64,000 bases of DNA from Massilia mucilaginosa (GCF_011682145.1 NZ_WHJH01000003.1:124001-188000), one strand, 5' to 3'; counted from the stretch's first letter, positions 47,701 through 56,156 are shown. Notes: generated by a model from the sequence alone, not told the origin. A program made the numbers and translations.

Positions 47701-49330
47701 CGAAACGGATTTGCTGCAGCGGATTGAAGGCATTCCCGATATCGTCCTTGTTCAGGAAGAAGGTGACCGTAATTTTGTCGGTACTGCCTTTCAAGGTAAT
47801 GATCAGGTCGCTAGCATTGCGGCTCAGGATCACTTCGCCAGGAACGATGCCGGCCTTGAATTGCAAGATGTTGAGTTTGCCTGGTGCCGCGTCTTCCTCC
47901 GTGCGGATATCATCCTGGCCGTCGCCTCTGCCGAACAGATAGGTATCGTTGCCGAGGCCGCCATGGACGACGTCGTTGCCCAAGCCACCATCGATGGTGT
48001 CGTCGCCGCCTTTGCCGTCGATCCAGTCGTTGCCGGCCTGGCCAGTGATCAGTTCGCCTTTTACCGTGCCGATGAGGTGGTCGGCGTCCTTGGTTCCCGC
48101 GTACAAGGCTGCTTGAATGGCGGCCAGGTTCCAGCTTGTGCCGTTGGCAAATCGGACTTCCTGCACCGGATTGTATGGGGAGGCCGGGTCGTCATTGCTC
48201 AGGAAGCTGTTGATCGTCACCTGGTCCGCACTATCCCTGAGTTTGAACACCACGCCGCCATAGCCGACCGGGGCTGGGGTAACGACGACATCGCCCGGCA
48301 AGACGCCCTGCTTGAACTGGAGTATGCCTAGGCGCCCCGTTTCCAGGGTCATGCCGCCCGAGATGGTGTCCTGGGCGTCGCCCTTGCCGAACAGGTACAC
48401 GTCCTTGCCGAAACCGCTGTCGAGCGTGTCGTTGCCGGCGCCGCCGTCGAGCGTGTCGTCGCCGTTGTTACCATACAGACGGTCATTGCCGTCGTTGCCC
48501 AGCAGCAGATCGTTATCGAGTCCGCCTTCAACGATATCGTTGCCTGCGCCGCCATCGAGCGTGTCGGCGCCTTGCGCGCCATCGAGGCGATCGTCGTCTA
48601 TGCCGCCGTCGAGCTTGTCGTTGCCGTCGTTGCCCGACAAGCTGTCGTTGCCTGCGCCACCGAACAACTGGTCGTTGCCGAGACCGCCGATCAGGGTATC
48701 GGTGCCGGCTCCGCCCTCGATGGTGTCGTCGCCGCCTCTGCCGTCGAGCACGTCATTGCCGCCCAAGCCGCCGATCGCATCGCCCAGGTAGGTGCCGCCG
48801 CGCACATCGGCGCCGTCGGTGCCGGCATACAGGCGGGCCTGGATCTCGGCCAGGTTCCAGGTGGTGCCGTCGGCGAAGACAATCTGTTGCAGGGGATTGG
48901 CGCTGTTGGTGGTATTGCTTCCGTAGAAGAAGCCGTCGGCCCGGAACTGGTCGCTGCCGCCGACGATGTTGATCAGCAGGGAGGTACCCGTCATGTCGAA
49001 GGCAAGTTCGGACGGCAGCACGCCTTCCTTCAGGCGCAGGGTGTTAACTTCGCTCATCGGGCGGACATCGGTCATGTACACGATGTCGCGCCCGTCGCCG
49101 CGGCCGAACAGATAGCTGTCGTCGCCCAGGCCCCCATTGAGAAAATCGTTGCCGGCGCCGCCGTGGAGGATGTCGTTGCCGGCGAAGCCGAACAGCTGGT
49201 CGTTGCCGCCCAGGCTGTTCAGGGTGTCATCGGCAGCGCTGCCGTTGAGGGTGTCGTTGCCGGCCGTGCCGTCGAATACAGTGGTCATTGTGGTGATTAC
49301 ACCGTTGTTTGTCGTGATATTGAGGGGCAT
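44711..49330 (-). CDS. giant RTX calcium-binding protein, nine modules
   Basis: A 1539-residue, very acidic protein without a signal peptide. It is made of repeats: calcium-binding nonapeptides (GGxGxDxLx) alternate with ~130-residue modules of the haemolysin-related type, each holding a 'YLFGRGDGQD'-like motif, 'LQFKxGI-P-D' and 'NPLQxIRFADGTxWN'. I count nine such modules. The C-terminus ends 'VGVATPPLL'. It should be exported by a type I secretion system and fold on calcium outside the cell, perhaps as adhesin, matrix or surface protein. No protease, lipase or toxin domain is visible and no secretion genes are nearby. Start 49330 aligns with its paralogue's start. Confidence 0.9.
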   Translation of the reverse strand: MPLNITTNNGVITTMTTVFDGTAGNDTLNGSAADDTLNSLGGNDQLFGFAGNDILHGGAGNDFLNGGLGDDSYLFGRGDGRDIVYMTDVRPMSEVNTLRLKEGVLPSELAFDMTGTSLLINIVGGSDQFRADGFFYGSNTTNSANPLQQIVFADGTTWNLAEIQARLYAGTDGADVRGGTYLGDAIGGLGGNDVLDGRGGDDTIEGGAGTDTLIGGLGNDQLFGGAGNDSLSGNDGNDKLDGGIDDDRLDGAQGADTLDGGAGNDIVEGGLDNDLLLGNDGNDRLYGNNGDDTLDGGAGNDTLDSGFGKDVYLFGKGDAQDTISGGMTLETGRLGILQFKQGVLPGDVVVTPAPVGYGGVVFKLRDSADQVTINSFLSNDDPASPYNPVQEVRFANGTSWNLAAIQAALYAGTKDADHLIGTVKGELITGQAGNDWIDGKGGDDTIDGGLGNDVVHGGLGNDTYLFGRGDGQDDIRTEEDAAPGKLNILQFKAGIVPGEVILSRNASDLIITLKGSTDKITVTFFLNKDDIGNAFNPLQQIRFDDGTAWDGATILAKLNGPTEGNDTISGTGGADLINGLGGADRLDGLAGNDTLDGAHGADTLSGGDGDDLLAGGLDDDTLDGGDGDDRLDGGLGNDLLQGGLGNNEFDGGQGNDTLNGGFGDDVYLFGRGDGSDSIWLERGSTPVRPGALQFKPGVLPSDLLLTSSVYSSLVIKIRDTADQVSILDFLLRDDSSNASNPVREFRFADGTRWNLAAIQAAIYAGTADADRLDGTVKADLITGQGGDDWINGKGGDDTLDGGTGNDALHGGEGNDTYLFGRGDGQDQIGVLGQDAPGALNVLQLKAGIVPGDILLSRRMETLDVSIKGTTDKVMVKMFLADDNVNNPYNPLQQIRFADGTTWDAAAILAKLSAATEGNDTIGGTSGDDFLSGAGGADRLDGMAGNDTLDGGSGKDILNGGNGGDTFLFGKGDGQDRITVTDGSDVDTLQFKPGVLPGDVLLEASPYSGLIAKIKGSTDQITVESFMPSNGTATELSPLQLIRFADGTSWNMAQIESQLYGGSAGADRVFGTVNANAMFGLGGADFLSGNAGNDTIEGGLGNDTLSGGGGNDIYVYGSGDGADKLMPAYNELAGKIDALQFKAGIAPADITLATSFSALLIKIKGGTGQIRVEEYLSQDNPASGTNPLQEIRFADGTVWNLSAIQNLLLAGTNGAEEISGTFAADTITGLAGADSLSGKRGDDTLDGGAGNDTVNGCEGSDTYLFGRGDGADVLGSLNDWAAGKIDTLQFKAGILPGDISLTSSNGVLTVKIAGSSDSLSVNSFLYEDNTENAYNPLQQIRFADGTSWNLAAIEATLLAGSAATGLIDATLKADVINGLAGNDIIDGKGGDDTIRGGAGDDQITGGAGSDTYMFGRGDGQDSLLRTKLGAEGKLNTLQFDAGISGSDLQLSKSGTTLLIKIVGGSDQLTVSNFLSETATPNPYNPLQHIVFADGASWDLARINAELAADSTSVPAGAAFGSMAASATDIGLVGVATPPLL

Positions 49331-49475
49331 GACGTCTTTCTGGCAGGGGGAAGGTCGACTGTTCGGTCCGGATTTGCTTGCACAGACTCAGTGTGAAACT
49401 TGCTATCACTCTAATATTATGTACATACGGAAATAGTATCATGTGGGCAATGCCGACCGCGTTCAAATTTGAGAA
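49331..49475 (-). promoter_or_regulatory. upstream control region of RTX gene 1 (shared with RTX gene 2)
   Basis: Read on the minus strand it contains TTCTCAAATTTGAAC (49461-49475), with palindromic core TCAAATTTGA. CACATGATACTATTTC follows about 15-30 bp downstream. Both elements recur in the same order before the paralogue (53780-53795 and 53745-53765). TTG-CCC upstream of CACATGATA is a possible -35. The conserved blocks suggest common regulation. Confidence 0.55.
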
Positions 49476-49575
49476 ACTAATGAAAGAAACAACCTATCCA
49501 GTAGCAGCAAGAAACGGATATGCAAACGCGAAAAGATTCGTTTGCATTCTTCCTGGTTCGCGCTAGGCTGGGCTG

Positions 49576-50499
49576 ATGAAAAACGACCTCCCCGAACCGG
49601 CCGGCTGCCGCGCGCCGCACTGGAACCTTGGCCCGGTGATCGAGCAATTGCGCGTCTCGCGCGAAGCCACGCATAACATCCGCCACCACGGGCGGGTGCG
49701 CGAGCTGCCCTCGCGCGAGGCGCTCACCGTGATCGTGGGCGGCCTGTCGGCGGCGCTGTTCCCGACCCATTACGGACGCCCCAACCTGACCGACGACAGC
49801 ATCGACTACTTTGTCGGCGATACCCTCACCACCACCCTGAACCGGCTGGTCGAACAGGTGCGCCGCGGCCTGCTGTTCGCGGCCGAGCCCGAAGAAGCCA
49901 GCGAAGAAGAGCTGGTGCGCAAGGCGGCCGCCATCACGCGCGACTTCGCCTCCGCCCTGCCGGACATCCGCGCGCTGCTGGTGTCGGACATGCAGGCCGC
50001 GCTGGCGGGCGACCCGGCCGCCACCTCGGTGGCCGAAATCATGCTGTGCTACCCCGGCACCATCGCCATCCTGTACCACCGCTTCGCGCACCGCCTGCAC
50101 CAGCTGGGCGTGCCGTTCCTGGCGCGCCTGGTGTCGGACATCGGCCACTCGCTGACCGGGATCGACATCCATCCGGGCGCGCGCATCGGCGCCAGCTTCT
50201 TCATCGATCACGGCACCGGCGTGGTGATCGGCGAGACCGCCATCATCGGCCAGCGCGTGCGCCTTTACCAGGCGGTCACACTGGGCGCCAAGCGCTTCCC
50301 TGCCGATGAAAACGGGGTCCTGATCAAGGGCGTGGCGCGCCACCCGATCGTCGAGGACGACGTGGTGATTTATGCGGGGGCGACGATTCTGGGACGGATC
50401 ACCATTGGCGCCGGATCGACTATCGGCGGCAATGTGTGGCTGACCGACAGCGTGGCGCCGGGCAGCACGGTGTCGCAGGCGCAGATGCGCAGCGACTGA
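49576..50499 (+). CDS. serine O-acetyltransferase (EpsC/CysE-like)
   Basis: A 307-residue protein with an N-terminal helical domain and a C-terminal left-handed beta-helix of hexapeptide repeats (about 195-300). Catalytic residues are in 'DIHPGARIGASFFIDHGTG' and 'VVIGETAIIG', with 'RLYQAVTLGAKRF'. It makes O-acetylserine for cysteine synthesis. The long form with 'SLTGIDIHPGA' corresponds to the EpsC-type enzymes found in many proteobacteria. It lies between two RTX genes and is transcribed against them; no cysteine-synthase gene is adjacent. Confidence 0.88.
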   Translation: MKNDLPEPAGCRAPHWNLGPVIEQLRVSREATHNIRHHGRVRELPSREALTVIVGGLSAALFPTHYGRPNLTDDSIDYFVGDTLTTTLNRLVEQVRRGLLFAAEPEEASEEELVRKAAAITRDFASALPDIRALLVSDMQAALAGDPAATSVAEIMLCYPGTIAILYHRFAHRLHQLGVPFLARLVSDIGHSLTGIDIHPGARIGASFFIDHGTGVVIGETAIIGQRVRLYQAVTLGAKRFPADENGVLIKGVARHPIVEDDVVIYAGATILGRITIGAGSTIGGNVWLTDSVAPGSTVSQAQMRSD

Positions 50500-50541
50500 A
50501 CGGTAGCACCGGCCATTGCGGCCGGCGCTACGCTGCTTACA

Positions 50542-53500
50542 TTACCAAGCCGGCGCGGGGCCGGCCGTATCCATCCCGATCAGACTGAGTGCGACCTCGG
50601 GCGCTGCGCTGGCAGGAAAGGGCGAAGGGAATCTGCTGTCTTCCACCAGCTCGGCCCTGATGCGCGCGATGGTCCACAACTCGCCAGTGCCAAAAGCAAT
50701 CTCGTCGAGCTGCATTGGCAGCGGGAAGGGGACGCTATCCTGGATGAAATCGTTGACCGTGATCTGGTCGCTGCTATTGCGGATCCTGATGATCAGCGCC
50801 GTGCCGGATGCGCTGAAGTGCAAGTCGCTGCTGCCGATATTGGCGTCGAAGCGCAGTGTGTCGATGGCCGCGTCGGCGCCGGTGGAGAGCATGGTGTCCT
50901 TGCCATCGCCGCGCCCGAACAGCACCGTGTCGGCGCCAGTGCTGCCGGTGATCAGATCGTCGCCGGCGCCGCCGCGGATGGTGTCGCGCCCGCCCTTGCC
51001 ATCGATGACGTCGGCGCCGCCCTGGCCGGTGAGCAGGTTGTTGCCGCCGTCCCCGTTGATTGTATCGGCGCCATCCGTGCCTGCATACAGCCGCGCAGTG
51101 ATGGCCTGCGTATTCCATAGTGTGCCGTCGGCGAAGGCAATTTGCTGCAGCGGAGCGAAGGCGCTATAACTGGCGTCGAGTTCGGAAAACGAGGCGACCG
51201 TCACCTGGTCGCTCGTGCCCGCGATGCCGATCACGAGCGCCTGGCCTGCGCTGTTGAGGATGATGTCGGACGGCAGAATCCCTTCCTTGAACTGCAAGGT
51301 GTCGACTTTGCCCTGGGTGGCGTCGAGCGAGGCGGAGATGGTATCGCTGCCGTCGCCCTTGCCGAACACATAGGTGTCGCTGCCCGTACCGCCCTTGATC
51401 GTATCGTTGCCCAGGCCGCCTTCGAGGGTGTCGTTGCCGGCGTTGCCGCGCAGGATGTCGTTGCCGTCCAGGCCGCGCATGGTGTTGCCGTTGACGGTAC
51501 CGAGCAATTCGTCCGCGCCCGCGCTGCCGCCGTGGAGCATCGCTTCGATGGCGGCCAGGTTCCAGGAGGTGCCGTCGGCAAAGCGGATCTCCTGCAGCGC
51601 GTTGAGGGTGGTGACGGTATCGTCGGCGGGAAAGAACTGCTCGATCTGGACCGGGCCGTCGCTGCCGGCCACGCGCACCAGCAGGGCGTTGTAGCTGCTT
51701 GTGCTCAACGTGACGTCGCCAGGAAGCACGCCAGGCTTGAACTGGAGCACGTCGACGCCGTCGCCGCCGGACGCGGTAATGCGGTCCCAGCCATCGCCCT
51801 TGCCGTACAGGTAGGTATCGCTGCCGGCGCCGCCGTTGACGGTGTCGTTGCCCGTGCCGCCATCGATGGTATCGTTCCCGCTGAAGCCGTTGAGCCTGTC
51901 GTTGCCGCCCAGGCCGCTGATCAGGTCGGCGCCGGTGGCGCCGCTGATGGTGTCGTTGCCCTCGGTCGCGGCGAGCTGTTTCGCAAGAATGGCGGCGCTG
52001 TCCCAGATCGTGCCGTCGTCGAAGCGGATTTGCTGGAGCGGATTGAAGGCGTTGTTGATATCGGCGCCGTTGAAGAAGAAGCTGGCCGTGACTTTGTCGG
52101 TGCTGCCCTTGAAGGTGATCACCAGGTCGGACAGATTGAAGGCCAGGATCACGTCGTCCGGGACGATGCCGGCCTTGAATTGCAGAATATTGAGTTTGCC
52201 CACGGCCTTGTCCTCGGTCGCGCGGATGTCGTCCTGGCCGTCGCCTTTGCCGAACAGATAGGTATCGTTGCCGACGCCGCCAAGGATGACATCGTTGCCC
52301 AGGCCGCCATCGATGGTGTCGTCGCCGCTCTTGCCGTCGAGCCAGTCGTTGCCTGCCTGTCCCGCGATCAGCTCGCCCTTGACGGTGCCCAGCAGGTGGT
52401 CGGCCTGGGCGCTGCCGGCGTACAGGGCGGCCTGGATGGCGGCCAGGTTCCAGCTGCTGCCGTCGGCAAACTTGAAGCTTTGCACGGGGTTGTAGGGCAG
52501 GGACGGGTCGTCCTGGGACAGGAAACCGTTGATGGTCAGCTGGTCCAGCGAATCGCGGATCTTGACGATCACGCCGCCGTAGCCGACCGCTGCCGGGGTG
52601 ACGATGATATCTCCCGGCAGCACGCCCTCCTTGAACTGGAGCGTGCCCAGGCGGCCCGCTTCCAGGGTCTGGCCCATCGAGATCGTGTCCTGGCCATCGC
52701 CCTTGCCGAACAAGACCACATCGTTCCCGAAGCCACCCGTCAGGCTGTCGTTGCCGCTGCCGCCGTCGAGCGTATCGTCGCCGTCGTTGCCCTTGAGGTC
52801 GTCGTTACCGGCGCCGCCCAGCAGCAGGTCGTTGTCGAGACCGCCGAGCAGGATGTCGTTGCTGGCGCCGCCGTCGAGCGTATCGCTGCCTTGTCCGCCA
52901 TCGAGCCGGTCATCGCTCGCGCCGCCATCGAGTTTGTCATTGCCTTCGTTGCCAGTCAGGCTATCGTTGCCATCGCCGCCGGCCAGTACGTCGTTGCCGA
53001 GCCCGCCAATCAAGGTATCCGCATCGGCGCCGCCATCGATGCTGTCGTCGCCGTCCTTGCCGTCGAGCACGTCATTGCCGCCCAGGCCGCCGATCACATC
53101 GGCCAGATAGGTGCCGCCGCGCACGTCGGCGCCCTGGGTGCCGGCGTACAGCTTGGCCTGGATCTCGGGCAGGTTCCAGGTGTTGCCGTCGGCGAAGATA
53201 ATCTGTTGCAGCGGATTGGCGCTGTTGCTGGTGTTGTTTCCGTACAGGAAACCATCCACGCGGAACTGGTCGCTGGTGCCGATGATATTGATCAGCAGGG
53301 AAGTACCGCTCATGTCGAACGCCAGGTCGGACGGCAACACGCCTTCCTTCAGGCGCAGGGTATTGACTTCGGTCATCGGACGCACATCGCTCATGTACAC
53401 CCTGTCGCGGCCGTCGCCACGGCCGAACAGGTAGCTATCGTTACCCAGGCCGCCGTTGAGGATGTCGCTGCCGGTGCCGCCGTCGAGGATGTCGTCGCCG

Positions 53501-53640
53501 CCCAGTCCGGACAGGCTGTCGTTGCCGGCCAGGCCGATCAGTGTGTCATTGGCTGCGCTGCCGTCGAGCGTGTCGTTGCCGGTGCTGCCGGTCGCTGCGC
53601 TTGTGAGAAGGGGGCTGGTCGTGCTGGTATTGATGGGCAT
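50542..53640 (-). CDS. giant RTX calcium-binding protein, six modules (paralogue)
   Basis: A 1032-residue acidic protein built like the product of 44711-49330, with nonapeptide calcium-binding blocks and six haemolysin-related modules marked by 'FGKGDGQD'-type motifs. The first ~450 residues parallel the paralogue closely ('VRPMTEVNTLRLKEGVLPSD', 'GTYLADVIGGLGGNDVLDGK'), while later modules are fewer and partly rearranged. It ends 'LIGMDTAGPAPAW'. No signal peptide, so type I secretion is inferred. The two genes probably arose by duplication followed by module gain or loss. Confidence 0.9.
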   Translation of the reverse strand: MPINTSTTSPLLTSAATGSTGNDTLDGSAANDTLIGLAGNDSLSGLGGDDILDGGTGSDILNGGLGNDSYLFGRGDGRDRVYMSDVRPMTEVNTLRLKEGVLPSDLAFDMSGTSLLINIIGTSDQFRVDGFLYGNNTSNSANPLQQIIFADGNTWNLPEIQAKLYAGTQGADVRGGTYLADVIGGLGGNDVLDGKDGDDSIDGGADADTLIGGLGNDVLAGGDGNDSLTGNEGNDKLDGGASDDRLDGGQGSDTLDGGASNDILLGGLDNDLLLGGAGNDDLKGNDGDDTLDGGSGNDSLTGGFGNDVVLFGKGDGQDTISMGQTLEAGRLGTLQFKEGVLPGDIIVTPAAVGYGGVIVKIRDSLDQLTINGFLSQDDPSLPYNPVQSFKFADGSSWNLAAIQAALYAGSAQADHLLGTVKGELIAGQAGNDWLDGKSGDDTIDGGLGNDVILGGVGNDTYLFGKGDGQDDIRATEDKAVGKLNILQFKAGIVPDDVILAFNLSDLVITFKGSTDKVTASFFFNGADINNAFNPLQQIRFDDGTIWDSAAILAKQLAATEGNDTISGATGADLISGLGGNDRLNGFSGNDTIDGGTGNDTVNGGAGSDTYLYGKGDGWDRITASGGDGVDVLQFKPGVLPGDVTLSTSSYNALLVRVAGSDGPVQIEQFFPADDTVTTLNALQEIRFADGTSWNLAAIEAMLHGGSAGADELLGTVNGNTMRGLDGNDILRGNAGNDTLEGGLGNDTIKGGTGSDTYVFGKGDGSDTISASLDATQGKVDTLQFKEGILPSDIILNSAGQALVIGIAGTSDQVTVASFSELDASYSAFAPLQQIAFADGTLWNTQAITARLYAGTDGADTINGDGGNNLLTGQGGADVIDGKGGRDTIRGGAGDDLITGSTGADTVLFGRGDGKDTMLSTGADAAIDTLRFDANIGSSDLHFSASGTALIIRIRNSSDQITVNDFIQDSVPFPLPMQLDEIAFGTGELWTIARIRAELVEDSRFPSPFPASAAPEVALSLIGMDTAGPAPAW

Positions 53641-53795
53641 GGATATCTTTCTGGCGGTGGGAAGCGCACGATGTCGGTGCGGGATGTTTGCACAACATCA
53701 GAAAGTAGCCAGTATGAATTGCTGTCTCTCCAACATTGTGTGATCACAGAAAGAATATCATGTGAACAACAATGCAAAAGTTCAAATTTGAGAAA
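53641..53795 (-). promoter_or_regulatory. upstream control region of RTX gene 2
   Basis: Minus strand: TTCTCAAATTTGAAC (53780-53794) followed by TTGTTCACATGATATTCTTTC, matching the region before RTX gene 1 in content, order and distance (about 140 bp before the start). The first bases upstream of both starts also match ('CCAGAAAGA'). Confidence 0.55.
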
Positions 53796-53864
53796 AAACG
53801 TGCGATAACATGCGACGGCGGTTCGCGCGCATGGAAAGATGCTAGAGGGCGTGCGCCGCTTTCA

Positions 53865-54190
53865 GTCTGTGCAATATCCCGCCTTGACCGGCGCTTGCGC
53901 AAGGTCGCCACGCGCTGCGCCTGCCCGCCCGCGAGCTGCATGGGCAGGCGCCGGCATAGTCTTCCAGGCCCACTTCTTGCGGCAGGCGTTCCAGCGCGGC
54001 GGCGCTGCCGCGCCCGCACCCGCACCCTGGCCCAACGCGATGTTCTGGCCCACCGTCAGCCAGGGGAACAGGCGCGGCTCCTGGAAGATGACGCCGATGT
54101 CGCGGTGCACGCCCGCCTGCGCCACGCCAGCGAGCAGCACCTGGCCCCATATGCGCGGCCCAGTCCAGCCCCGCCGCGATCGGCAGCAGG
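53865..54190 (-). pseudogene. decayed sulfonate/nitrate-type ABC ATPase (ssuB-like)
   Basis: Minus-strand fragments in three frames reconstruct part of an SsuB/TauB-type ATPase: 'VHRDIGVIFQEPRLFPWLTV' (Q-loop region), 'LERLPQEVGLEDYAGA', and the signature 'QLAGGQAQRVA'. The Walker A and Walker B ends are missing and the fragments are joined by frameshifts. It follows permease and binding-protein remnants in operon order. Confidence 0.75.
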
Positions 54191-54272
54191 GCGCCGGCAC
54201 CACCAGGCCGAGCGGCACGCGCAGCACCAGGCGGCGCGCTGGCGCCGGCAGGCCGAGGGAATGGGTCGTCAT
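54191..54272 (-). pseudogene. 5' stub of an ABC permease gene (ssuC-like)
   Basis: ATG 54272 lies 3 nt after the binding-protein remnant's stop. About 25 residues ('LVLRVPLGLVVPA') resemble the N-terminus of an SsuC-type permease before the frame runs into ATPase sequence, implying a large internal deletion. Confidence 0.45.
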
Positions 54273-54275
54273 GGC

Positions 54276-54533
54276 TTACGCGCGTGCGATGACGGCTTGG
54301 ACCAAGCGCGTGCCGGCCAGGTCGGCGATGACTTTGTCGAGGTCCGTGCCCGGCTTGACTAGCGCTTCGTCGCGCAGGATCCGGGCCGCCAGTTGCAGCG
54401 CCCTGAGGTGTTCCGCCGACGCTTGCGGCTTGCTGAAATCGCTGCGCAGCTGGATCTGCAAGAGCGCTGCCGGCAGCGATACCCTGGCTTCTTCGGCGAG
54501 GATCCTGGCGGCCTCGCTCTGGTTGGCGCGGCG
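54276..54533 (-). pseudogene. 3' remnant of an aliphatic-sulfonate-type binding protein (ssuA-like)
   Basis: Eighty-five codons in one frame, 'NQSEAARILAEEARVSLPAA', 'IQLRSDFSKPQASAEHL' and 'DEALVKPGTDLDKVIADL', match the C-terminus of SsuA-type periplasmic binding proteins. The N-terminal three quarters are missing; the fragment abuts the stop of the gene at 54540-55061. With the two remnants downstream it forms a dead sulfonate-uptake operon. Confidence 0.65.
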
Positions 54534-54539
54534 CTGTTC

Positions 54540-55061
54540 TTATTCCTTTCCGAGGCTGCGGCGCTGCCGTCGGGCGTCTGCCTGGCGCACGCGCTCGAGC
54601 AGTGCGTCGAGTGGGACCAGGCCATGTTCATCCGGCTGCAGATCGCGCGCGCTGACGTCGCCGATGCTGCGTAACTGGGTTGGATCGATGTAGAGGCGAT
54701 CGCCCCGGACAGTTGCATCCGCCCACGAAACTTTGCCGTCCTTCTCGCTGACGACGATCGGCCAGGAGGCGACGCGAAAAGTCGGGCCCCATTCGCCGAT
54801 GTGCGATCTGAAGTGCCGGACCGGACCGGCCTCACCAAGCAGCACCTTGTCGACGCTCACTTCCATGATCTGGCAACCGGGCGAATTGTGGATGCACACC
54901 CTCCCGGCATCCGGTGTGCACGTGGGTGGACAGTCATCTGCCCCGAACGGCAACAAGGTGATTTTCTGCACATGGCCGGTGAGGACCACATCCTGCGCCG
55001 CCGCGTTAATGAATGCGCAGGGCAGGAACAGTGCGAGAAGAAATGATTTTACTTGGCGCAT
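54540..55061 (-). CDS. secreted protein of unknown function
   Basis: A 173-residue protein with a clear signal peptide (~1-22, 'SFLLALFLPCAFINAAAQ'). The mature part has a cysteine-rich segment ('DDCPPTCTPDAGRVCIHNS', 'GC') that may form disulfides in the periplasm, and 'MEVSVDKVLLGEAGPVRHF'. The C-terminal tail is Arg/Gln-rich ('VRQADARRQRRSLGKE') and may be altered by the junction with the decayed ABC operon that begins right after its stop. Not recognised. Confidence 0.65.
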   Translation of the reverse strand: MRQVKSFLLALFLPCAFINAAAQDVVLTGHVQKITLLPFGADDCPPTCTPDAGRVCIHNSPGCQIMEVSVDKVLLGEAGPVRHFRSHIGEWGPTFRVASWPIVVSEKDGKVSWADATVRGDRLYIDPTQLRSIGDVSARDLQPDEHGLVPLDALLERVRQADARRQRRSLGKE

Positions 55062-55161
55062 TGCGACTCTCTATGTTGTTTGACACTCCAATAAAGTCCA
55101 TCATGGTAGCGGATGCGATTCCCATGGCGCCGGGCTGCTCGTCCCTCGTCTTGCATCTGAT

Positions 55162-55851
55162 TCATGCATGGAATTCTTGCCAGCCTGGCAAACCGTCGTC
55201 TGGCGTATCGGGAGATGGGAAATAGAATTCGATATTGAACTTTTCCGCGAGTTGACGCCCCACGATTTTGGCGTGCTCGGCTTCTGGCCAGCGGAGAACG
55301 AAGCCCTTCACTAGCAGAATATCGCCGTCACTCGGGATGACTCCCAGGTTGATGGCTTCCAGCTTGCCGTTTTCCCTGACGATGCAATCGAGTCCAAGGA
55401 ACCAGCCGTCCGAATCGCCGCCCCAGAGGGCCTGGATGCAGACCGGCGGGGCGTCCAGGGCCTCCAGTCTGTCGCACAGGCGTTCGTAGCTGACAGCTTC
55501 GCGCGCAGCAAGCAGTTCCAGTCTTGCACTTTCCGCCAACGCGGGGCCGACGCGCTGACGTTCCGCTTCGCAGTAGGCCAGGTCCCAGGGCACGGCGATG
55601 CCGCCTTCAATCAGGCGGCCGATGACGCAGAGATCGAAAACGGTATCGAAAGCAGCGCAGTTCTCGGTGAATTTCCATTTCCATCCACAGGCGAGCAGCC
55701 AGCGCCCCTTGAACGCGTCGTGCAGCAGGCGCACTGCTGCGTGGTGATCCAGCCCGGGGGATTGAGCAAGCACGGAGCGCAACGCAACGCTGGGCAAGGT
55801 ACCGGCCAACATGCTGGAAGCGATCGTATCGGATGTGGGAGGCGTGGACAT
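55162..55851 (-). CDS. protein of unknown function
   Basis: A 229-residue cytoplasmic protein beginning 'MSTPPTSDTIASSML'. Readable segments: 'HHAAVRLLHDAFKGRWLLAC', 'CVIGRLIEGGIAVPWDLAYC', 'GDSDGWFLGLDCIV' and 'EKFNIEFYFPSPDTPDDGLP'. No signal, no membrane helix, no recognised domain. ATG 55851 is chosen because the longer frame to 56328 overlaps another gene and has no plausible content. It could be an immunity-type or DUF family protein, but nothing in the sequence proves that. Confidence 0.65.
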   Translation of the reverse strand: MSTPPTSDTIASSMLAGTLPSVALRSVLAQSPGLDHHAAVRLLHDAFKGRWLLACGWKWKFTENCAAFDTVFDLCVIGRLIEGGIAVPWDLAYCEAERQRVGPALAESARLELLAAREAVSYERLCDRLEALDAPPVCIQALWGGDSDGWFLGLDCIVRENGKLEAINLGVIPSDGDILLVKGFVLRWPEAEHAKIVGRQLAEKFNIEFYFPSPDTPDDGLPGWQEFHA

Positions 55852-55919
55852 CTTGGGTTGTTTTCTTGTAAACCGTCGGCGTAAGGATTTTTTGATGCCA
55901 TATGGTATTCCACGCCGGA

Positions 55920-56156
55920 TCAGCGCGCTTGGGCCGGTGCGACCATGCGCTGGCAGAACCGCTGCACCGTGGGTCCGCACAGCATCACGATCGTGAACGC
56001 GGCCGGCCATGCGGCCAGGAACGCCCGCATCCAGCGCGCCGTATAGTCCGGACCAAACCCGAGATTGAGCCACGTTACCCATCCTGTCATGAGAAACGAC
56101 ATCAGTGCCGACATCACGACGCTGAACAGCAGCCGTGTCTTGAATTGATTGGACAT
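55920..56156 (-). CDS. DUF2798-type small membrane protein
   Basis: A 78-residue protein with two transmembrane helices: 'LLFSVVMSALMSFLMTGWV' and 'AFLAAWPAAFTIVMLCGP'. Between them lies 'LGFGPDYTARWMRAF', typical of DUF2798. Function unknown. ATG 56156 gives the usual short N-terminus; a longer start at 56198 is possible. It is divergent from a LysR regulator 98 bp away, the common arrangement for a regulator and its target. Confidence 0.8.
   Translation of the reverse strand: MSNQFKTRLLFSVVMSALMSFLMTGWVTWLNLGFGPDYTARWMRAFLAAWPAAFTIVMLCGPTVQRFCQRMVAPAQAR

Noticed and set aside
44711-53640. Dense short repeats resembling a CRISPR array or satellite
   Set aside because: Repeats are in-frame coding modules of RTX proteins; no constant repeat with unique spacers and no cas genes.
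51142-53808. 888-residue plus-strand frame opposite RTX gene 2
   Set aside because: Its repeats simply mirror the RTX repeats of the other strand; the RTX frame has calcium-binding motifs and a conserved start.
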